Program-made: the position numbers and the translations under genes
Notes under the pieces: model-generated
What the model was told of the DNA's origin: nothing
What the model saw: the letters and a program-made list of their open reading frames with translations, nothing else
The model's database searches: none
DNA from: an uncultured Pirellulaceae bacterium
GTDB taxonomy: Bacteria > Planctomycetota > Planctomycetia > Pirellulales > Pirellulaceae
Assembly (NCBI GenBank): GCA_938083195.1
Contig: CALKCK010000032.1
Span: 1-59,512, forward strand
Direction of reading: 5' to 3'
DNA length: 59,512 nucleotides
Part shown: positions 54,901 through 59,512 of the stretch, in pieces
Layout: each line of letters opens with the position of its first letter
Position numbering within the stretch: position 1 is the first letter of the stretch

Positions 54901-56017
54901 CGTCGACTCCGACTCTTCCCGAGCCGACTGCCTCAGCAACTGACTGGTATCCATGCTGCTTAAGTTTCGCAGCAATGTAGTGATTCATTTGACGGACGGT
55001 TCCCGGACCTCCGTAAATAAACCCAGTGTACAACTGAACCAAAGCGGCTCCCGATCGAATCATTTGCCAAGCATCTTCTCCATGCATAACCCCACCCACA
55101 CCGACGATCGGGATATCTCCCTTGAGTTGATCGTACAACTTCCCAACCACCTCGCGCGAACGCAAAGTCAAGGGAGCACCGGAAAGACCACCATTTCCAA
55201 TTGCTTCGACAGCCCCCTCTGGAGTCTCCAAACCGGAACGCTCAATTGTCGTGTTGGTTGCAATCACGCCGTCCAACTCAACCTCTCGCAAAATCAAGAT
55301 GATGTCGCTCAATTGATCCTCGGTAACATCGGGGGCAATTTTCAGCAAAATAGGCTTGCGGGCACATTGATGGTCTCTCGCCAATTCGAGATTAAGCGCA
55401 ATCAACTTACTCAGCAATTCAATCAACGGCTCCCGGTTTTGCAAAGTCCGCAGGCCCGGCGTATTGGGAGAGCTTACGTTTACTGTAAAATAATCTGCAT
55501 AAGTGAAGAGTCTTTCAAAACTAATTAAGTAGTCTTGTGTGGCGTCTTCGACAGGAACGATCTTAGTCTTCCCAATATTGATTCCTAAGATGTCGGCTGC
55601 CTGCGACTTGGGAGTTACCGAGAGTCGACGCGCAACAGCGTCGCTTCCTGAATTATTAAAACCCATTCGGTTAACAATCGCCTGGTCAGCTGGCAAACGA
55701 AACAAACGTGGCTGCGGGTTCCCAGACTGTGCCTGCCCCGTGATGGTACCAATTTCTACATGGCTGAACCCGAGACTGGCGAGCTGAGGAAACCAGCGGG
55801 CATCTTTATCAAACCCAGCCGCTAGGCCAACTGGATTTTGAAATTCAATCCCGACCACCTTCGTTCTTAAACAAGGCTCCTTTACCTTGTTTCTCCAGCG
55901 AAACAGACTGCCCAGCCCCAATGCGAAGACTACCTTAAACATTCCCATCGAAAAGTAATGAGCTTTTTCTGCGGGCAACAGAAAAAGCAAGGGTCGGGCG
56001 ATGCGCTGCCAAAGCAT
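54890..56017 (-). CDS. pyrD: Quinone-dependent dihydroorotate dehydrogenase (class 2)
   Basis: A 375-residue flavoenzyme of pyrimidine synthesis. The N-terminal hydrophobic extension (RIARPLLFLLPAEKAHYFSM) is the membrane-associating helix of class 2 enzymes. Family blocks are NPVGLAAGFDKDARWFP, EIGTITGQAQSGNPQPR, RMGFNNSG and FTVNVSSPNTPGLRTLQ, with the catalytic Ser of class 2, and VGVGGVMHGEDAWQMIRSGA near the end. Electrons pass to the quinone pool. The gene ends inside the start of the PAS-AraC regulator. Confidence 0.97.
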   Translation of the reverse strand: MLWQRIARPLLFLLPAEKAHYFSMGMFKVVFALGLGSLFRWRNKVKEPCLRTKVVGIEFQNPVGLAAGFDKDARWFPQLASLGFSHVEIGTITGQAQSGNPQPRLFRLPADQAIVNRMGFNNSGSDAVARRLSVTPKSQAADILGINIGKTKIVPVEDATQDYLISFERLFTYADYFTVNVSSPNTPGLRTLQNREPLIELLSKLIALNLELARDHQCARKPILLKIAPDVTEDQLSDIILILREVELDGVIATNTTIERSGLETPEGAVEAIGNGGLSGAPLTLRSREVVGKLYDQLKGDIPIVGVGGVMHGEDAWQMIRSGAALVQLYTGFIYGGPGTVRQMNHYIAAKLKQHGYQSVAEAVGSGRVGVDDVE

Positions 56018-56171
56018 AATTTCTAACTCAATCCGAAAACAAGAAAAAACTCATTCATTGACTTACGCTGCAAGTGAAGAATCCCGATCAATTCACAGGT
56101 GTTCATTGCTTTCGATCACCAAGGATTCGAGAACGATACTATCTGCTAGCCTTTGAAAGAGACTCACTCGC

Positions 56172-57755
56172 TTACCAATTCAATCCAACACCTTCACCAC
56201 CCGACTTGCGATCGGTGCCGCCCTTCAGAGGCTCTCCACTGGCGGGCACTGCCAAGTCCCGTGCTGGTTCTTCCACCGCTTCAACAGCTTCTTTTTTCCC
56301 AGCAGATTGCTTGGGTGCAGGCGGCGCCAAACACGCCTTGTGCGACAACGATAATTTCTGCGACTGAGGGTCGATCGATTGGATTTTAACTTCTAATTCC
56401 TGTCCCTCTTTTACGACGTTACTGACCTTTGCAACTCGCTGATAAGCCAATTCAGAAATATGAACTAACCCTTCGATTCCCGGCGCAATTTTAACAAACG
56501 CTCCAAAATCGGCAATTTTAGTGACGGTGCCTTTGACAATGTCATTAACGGCAAACTGCGTGTCGATCCCCTTCCAAGGGTGCTCCAACGTGTCGCGATG
56601 CGAGAGTGAAATTCGGTTTGCATTCTCGTCGATTTTTTCAATCTTGACGCGAACATTTTCGCCGACAGTTAAAACTTCGCTCGGGTGCTTGACGCGCGAC
56701 CAGCTAACTTTACTGACGTGAATCAGACCCTCTACTCCACCAAGATCAACAAAAGCTCCAAAGTCCATTAACTTAGTAACAACACCGTCTCGCAATTGTC
56801 CCGCCTCAAGTTCCTTCAGAAGTTCTTTGCGCTTCTCCTCATTTTCCCGATCGAGTATTGCGCGTCGACTGAGAACAAGCTTTCGTTTCTCCGGATTTAC
56901 TTCTACGACCACACAAGTCAGTTTCTGGTTGATGTAGACACTAAAATCTTCAACCCGAAATCGATCGATTTGACTGGCTGGAATAAATCCACGTATCGAA
57001 TTGATGGCGACCTCAAGCCCACCCGTATTGGATCCTGTCACCAGTGCATCGATGACCGCACCTTCGGTGATGTCGTCCCAGTCCGCGACACCGATACTCG
57101 CCCCTGGAACCGCCAATTCGTACAGACCGTCTTCTTTGTTTAATCCGCGAACAATTATCTCAACCAGATCGCCTTCTTTCGGAGCTTCCTTAAAATGGTG
57201 AAGGGTCGCGACACCCTCTGATTGACCAGAAAGCCGGACAAAAACATTGTCTTCATGAATCTTGGTAATGGCCGCTTTGACGCGCGTCCCAGGTTCAATC
57301 TCCTCGACACTTGCCTCCGTCGTCGCAACGACATCGTCCATCGAGATTTCGCCAAGAACCGCGTCGATTTCAGCGTCGACATCATCGCTAAACCCTGTAT
57401 CCGACTTAATATCCGGAAGTACAACCGGCTCTGGCTCTGGTTCTCCGGTGAGGTTGATCGGATTGGCAACCGCGTTTTGCACAGCTCTAGGTTGCGAGGG
57501 CTGGAGTGCTTTATCAGCTGCGTCCCTCTGTGAACCGATCGCTACTTTTCGAACCGGTGCGGCTACTGGTACGGGCGGGTCTTCGGTCACCGTAGGAGAG
57601 GCGGTCGCTGAAGCCGAAACCTTGTCGGCTGAGACTTCAGTTGCCGGAGCGCCAGATGATTCTGTGGGAACTAAAGTTTCCGCAGAAGAGGACGCGACCT
57701 CTGATGGTGAAGGAGCATTTTGATCGTTGGCAAGGTTGTTGGATTCGGAACTCAT
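56172..57755 (-). CDS. rpsA: Ribosomal protein S1-like protein with four S1 domains
   Basis: A 527-residue RNA-binding protein. After an acidic, Ala/Pro/Ser-rich low-complexity region (residues 1-150) come four S1 domains: VKAAITKIHEDNVFVRL, then VIDALVTGSNTGGLEVAI with RGFIPASQIDRF, then VVTKLMDFGAFVDLGGVEGL, then VTKIADFGAFVKIAPGIEGL with VHISELAYQRVAKVSNVV. Bacterial S1 usually has four to six domains, and it helps mRNAs dock on the 30S subunit. The ATG at 57755 is preferred to the TTG at 57827, whose extension looks non-coding. No strong Shine-Dalgarno precedes the start. The long N-terminal region is unusual. Confidence 0.88.
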   Translation of the reverse strand: MSSESNNLANDQNAPSPSEVASSSAETLVPTESSGAPATEVSADKVSASATASPTVTEDPPVPVAAPVRKVAIGSQRDAADKALQPSQPRAVQNAVANPINLTGEPEPEPVVLPDIKSDTGFSDDVDAEIDAVLGEISMDDVVATTEASVEEIEPGTRVKAAITKIHEDNVFVRLSGQSEGVATLHHFKEAPKEGDLVEIIVRGLNKEDGLYELAVPGASIGVADWDDITEGAVIDALVTGSNTGGLEVAINSIRGFIPASQIDRFRVEDFSVYINQKLTCVVVEVNPEKRKLVLSRRAILDRENEEKRKELLKELEAGQLRDGVVTKLMDFGAFVDLGGVEGLIHVSKVSWSRVKHPSEVLTVGENVRVKIEKIDENANRISLSHRDTLEHPWKGIDTQFAVNDIVKGTVTKIADFGAFVKIAPGIEGLVHISELAYQRVAKVSNVVKEGQELEVKIQSIDPQSQKLSLSHKACLAPPAPKQSAGKKEAVEAVEEPARDLAVPASGEPLKGGTDRKSGGEGVGLNW

Positions 57756-57897
57756 GGCTGAAATCGGTAAAATTAAAAGTGATCGTTTTGCCTTGTTCGG
57801 CAAAACTAGGAAAGAAAATCTCTTCACTCAAGATTGAGTAATTTAGCAAACTTCGCGTTTGGCGTGTCAAACAAACGTCGATCGCGGACTTAGTTTT

Positions 57898-59409
57898 TCA
57901 GAATTCACGACCCTTCGAAATTAAGTCAAACCCATCGGTCCGAAAGGGCGAGGCTGGCAAACCTTGCGAATTGACTAGATTAGGCGGATTTTCCTTATCC
58001 CAACCAAATCGGACGTATTTCGGTTTTTTTATCTGCGGGGAACTCACCTCGACTCGCTGCCCATCAATTTTTGCAGCGGCTGGAACAAACTTCCCATCTT
58101 CTCCGCAAATCATAAAACCAAGCAAATCAGGTTCGTCATTTCGAATTTTCAGACCATCATGGGTGTATTTAAAAGTAACTCGGATCGCACCGTCTTCCGT
58201 TACAGTTGCACCATCAAAAATTGGCCCACTGTAGACGGGCTTGTTCTCTCCCTCGGGTAGCTGATCTGCGTAAACATCCGCCAGCGCCGCAAGTGCCAAC
58301 CGGCGACCTACCTCTTGTTTATTAGGGGGACTCAACTGCTGCAAGTCACCAATATCGGTCGTCACAACCATGCGTGTATTTTCAATTGACTTAAAAGTCT
58401 TAAGCTGTGCATCCCAAACCTCCGCCAACGACTCAAAAGGTTTTTCAGGATATTCAAACGGAGCCAACTGCACAAAATAGAATGGAAATTCTCCCAGTCC
58501 AAAGTTCTTTCGCCAATCGCGTATCAACGTTGGGAATAACGTCGCATATTGATTCCCACGCCCCACATTAGATTCGCCCTGATACCAAATCGCTCCTCGA
58601 ATTGGAAATCGCTTGAGCGGAGCGATCATCCCGTTGTAAAGATTACCTGGACGCAACGGACTGAGTGGCTGGTCAATCTCTTCGTCCCAATGCTTAAGCA
58701 ATGGTTTCAGCGATTCAACACCGTCCTGCGTCGCGCGGGATATCCACGCTTCGCAAACGGTTCCTCCCCATGCGACATCAATTAATCCGATTGGAATACT
58801 CTCTCCATTCGCATTTTTTAATTTCTTACTTAACTCCCGGCCAAAAAAGTAGCCTGAAGCCGAAAAATCTTTCACCGACTCTGGAGAACAAACACGCCAA
58901 GGAATTGCCTTATAAATATTTTCCATCGGCTCAGCTGATGAATAATTACCCATGGAGAACAACCGAATCGACGGGAAGTTCTTTGACTGCTCAACTTCCG
59001 TTTCAGCATTGAGCGATTTGCAAACAGGCAACTCCATATTGTCCTGCCCACAACACAACCACACCTCGCCAACCATCACGTCATTAAAAACAACTTTGGG
59101 TTCGCCACCATCAGCAATCACTTCCAACTCGTAAGGACCGCCAGCGCCGGGCGTGTTAATCACGACATTCCAATCACCCTTTGCCGTCGCGGTGACTTTT
59201 ATCTCTTTTCCGGCGAACTTAACAACCAATGCCTGATTTGGATCGGCAGTCCCCCAGACCTTGACCCGCGAATCACGCTGCAACACCATGTGATCAGAGA
59301 AAATTTTTGGAAGAGAAATATCGCCGCGTAATTCAACGTCACCCATCAGCCACGCAGAAAAAAGGCAAGAGCATGCAATGGCAATTCGCGTCAAGATTTG
59401 CGGATTCAT
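57898..59409 (-). CDS. Secreted sialate O-acetylesterase-like protein (SASA family)
   Basis: A 503-residue exported esterase with a signal peptide (ILTRIAIACSCLFSAWLMGD) and an opening LPKIFSDHMVLQRDSRVKVW, standard for SASA proteins. GEVWLCCGQDNMELPV replaces the more usual GQSNM block, with Asp where the nucleophilic Ser is normally found; RGAIWYQGESNVGRG is the second conserved block. The missing Ser suggests altered or lost esterase activity. C-terminal segments (VTFKYTHDGLKIRNDEPDLLG, KYVRFGWDKENPPNLVNSQG) match the family. AAGG lies upstream of the ATG. Family sure, catalytic competence uncertain. Confidence 0.9.
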   Translation of the reverse strand: MNPQILTRIAIACSCLFSAWLMGDVELRGDISLPKIFSDHMVLQRDSRVKVWGTADPNQALVVKFAGKEIKVTATAKGDWNVVINTPGAGGPYELEVIADGGEPKVVFNDVMVGEVWLCCGQDNMELPVCKSLNAETEVEQSKNFPSIRLFSMGNYSSAEPMENIYKAIPWRVCSPESVKDFSASGYFFGRELSKKLKNANGESIPIGLIDVAWGGTVCEAWISRATQDGVESLKPLLKHWDEEIDQPLSPLRPGNLYNGMIAPLKRFPIRGAIWYQGESNVGRGNQYATLFPTLIRDWRKNFGLGEFPFYFVQLAPFEYPEKPFESLAEVWDAQLKTFKSIENTRMVVTTDIGDLQQLSPPNKQEVGRRLALAALADVYADQLPEGENKPVYSGPIFDGATVTEDGAIRVTFKYTHDGLKIRNDEPDLLGFMICGEDGKFVPAAAKIDGQRVEVSSPQIKKPKYVRFGWDKENPPNLVNSQGLPASPFRTDGFDLISKGREF

Positions 59410-59512
59410 GCGGTGCCTTGTTGACGATTCTCCGAAAACGAGAATCAGTTTAGTTATTCGCAGACTCTAGGCCTGCCGTAAAAAAAAGTGACCAATCAGC
59501 TCTAATGCAAGA
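59410..59512. other. Right window edge, leader of the SASA gene
   Basis: The last 103 bases hold only the upstream region of the minus-strand esterase gene. Nothing else is recognised. Confidence 0.4.

Noticed and set aside
1..59512. Search for tRNA-Sec (selC), selA, selB, selD, CRISPR arrays, IS elements and tRNAs
   Set aside because: I found no sequence with the tRNA-Sec arms or the Sel protein motifs, no regularly spaced repeats and no transposase gene. The Sec machinery must be elsewhere in the genome.

Overview
The window looks like a chromosomal segment of a marine-type planctomycete (Pirellulales/Rhodopirellula-like). The grounds are two secreted sulfatases, two DUF1559 pseudopilin-like proteins, FG-GAP/ASPIC-UnbV lipoproteins, an autotransporter-repeat protein with a PEP-CTERM tail, a CE15-type esterase, a sialate O-acetylesterase, LL-diaminopimelate aminotransferase (dapL), and a moderate-GC genome with many small operons and long intergenic gaps. 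No rRNA, tRNA, IS element, CRISPR array or prophage was seen.

Layout. 1-6.5 kb: 3' end of an acyltransferase, a sulfatase, a short ArsC/Spx-like gene with an in-frame UGA (very likely a selenoprotein), a zinc-ribbon membrane protein and a DUF1559 protein. 6.5-12.1 kb: the 2-oxoglutarate dehydrogenase complex (sucA, sucB, lpd). 12.3-18.2 kb: a secreted unknown, a pentapeptide-repeat protein, a small-multidrug-export-like membrane protein, a family-5 uracil-DNA glycosylase and a CPBP protease. 18.2-21.7 kb: dapL, an SDR and a zinc alcohol dehydrogenase. 21.9-31.2 kb, minus strand: three tandem paralogous FG-GAP/ASPIC-UnbV proteins followed by a sulfatase. 31.5-41 kb, plus strand: lactonase, ABC-F ATPase, CopD-like membrane protein, then phoH, an HD phosphohydrolase, ybeY and a CNNM/CBS transporter. 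41-50 kb, minus strand: PEP-CTERM protein, YgiQ radical SAM enzyme, a lipoprotein plus DUF1559 pair, and a CE15-like esterase. 50-59.4 kb: an AtuA-related protein, a small membrane protein, a duplicated cyanophycinase-like peptidase, panB, a PAS-AraC regulator overlapping pyrD, ribosomal protein S1 and a sialate O-acetylesterase.

The main discovery is selenocysteine use. Each of the three tandem FG-GAP genes is interrupted by a UGA at the same place, between the FG-GAP region and the ASPIC/UnbV domain, in the context VD[LT]-UGA-SCLWR[ST]VVRED. The frame stays open through the ASPIC domain in all three copies. A hairpin with a GGUC loop lies 17 nt after every UGA, matching the geometry of the E. 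coli fdhF SECIS as I recall it. Separately, the ArsC/Spx-like gene at 2675-3022 has a UGA where a CxxC motif would have its first Cys (UKTC), followed by a 6-bp hairpin with an AGUUU loop. A routine gene finder would truncate or split all four genes. The Sec machinery itself (selA, selB, selC, selD) is not in this window.

The remaining genes are mostly recognisable housekeeping and polysaccharide-utilisation functions.
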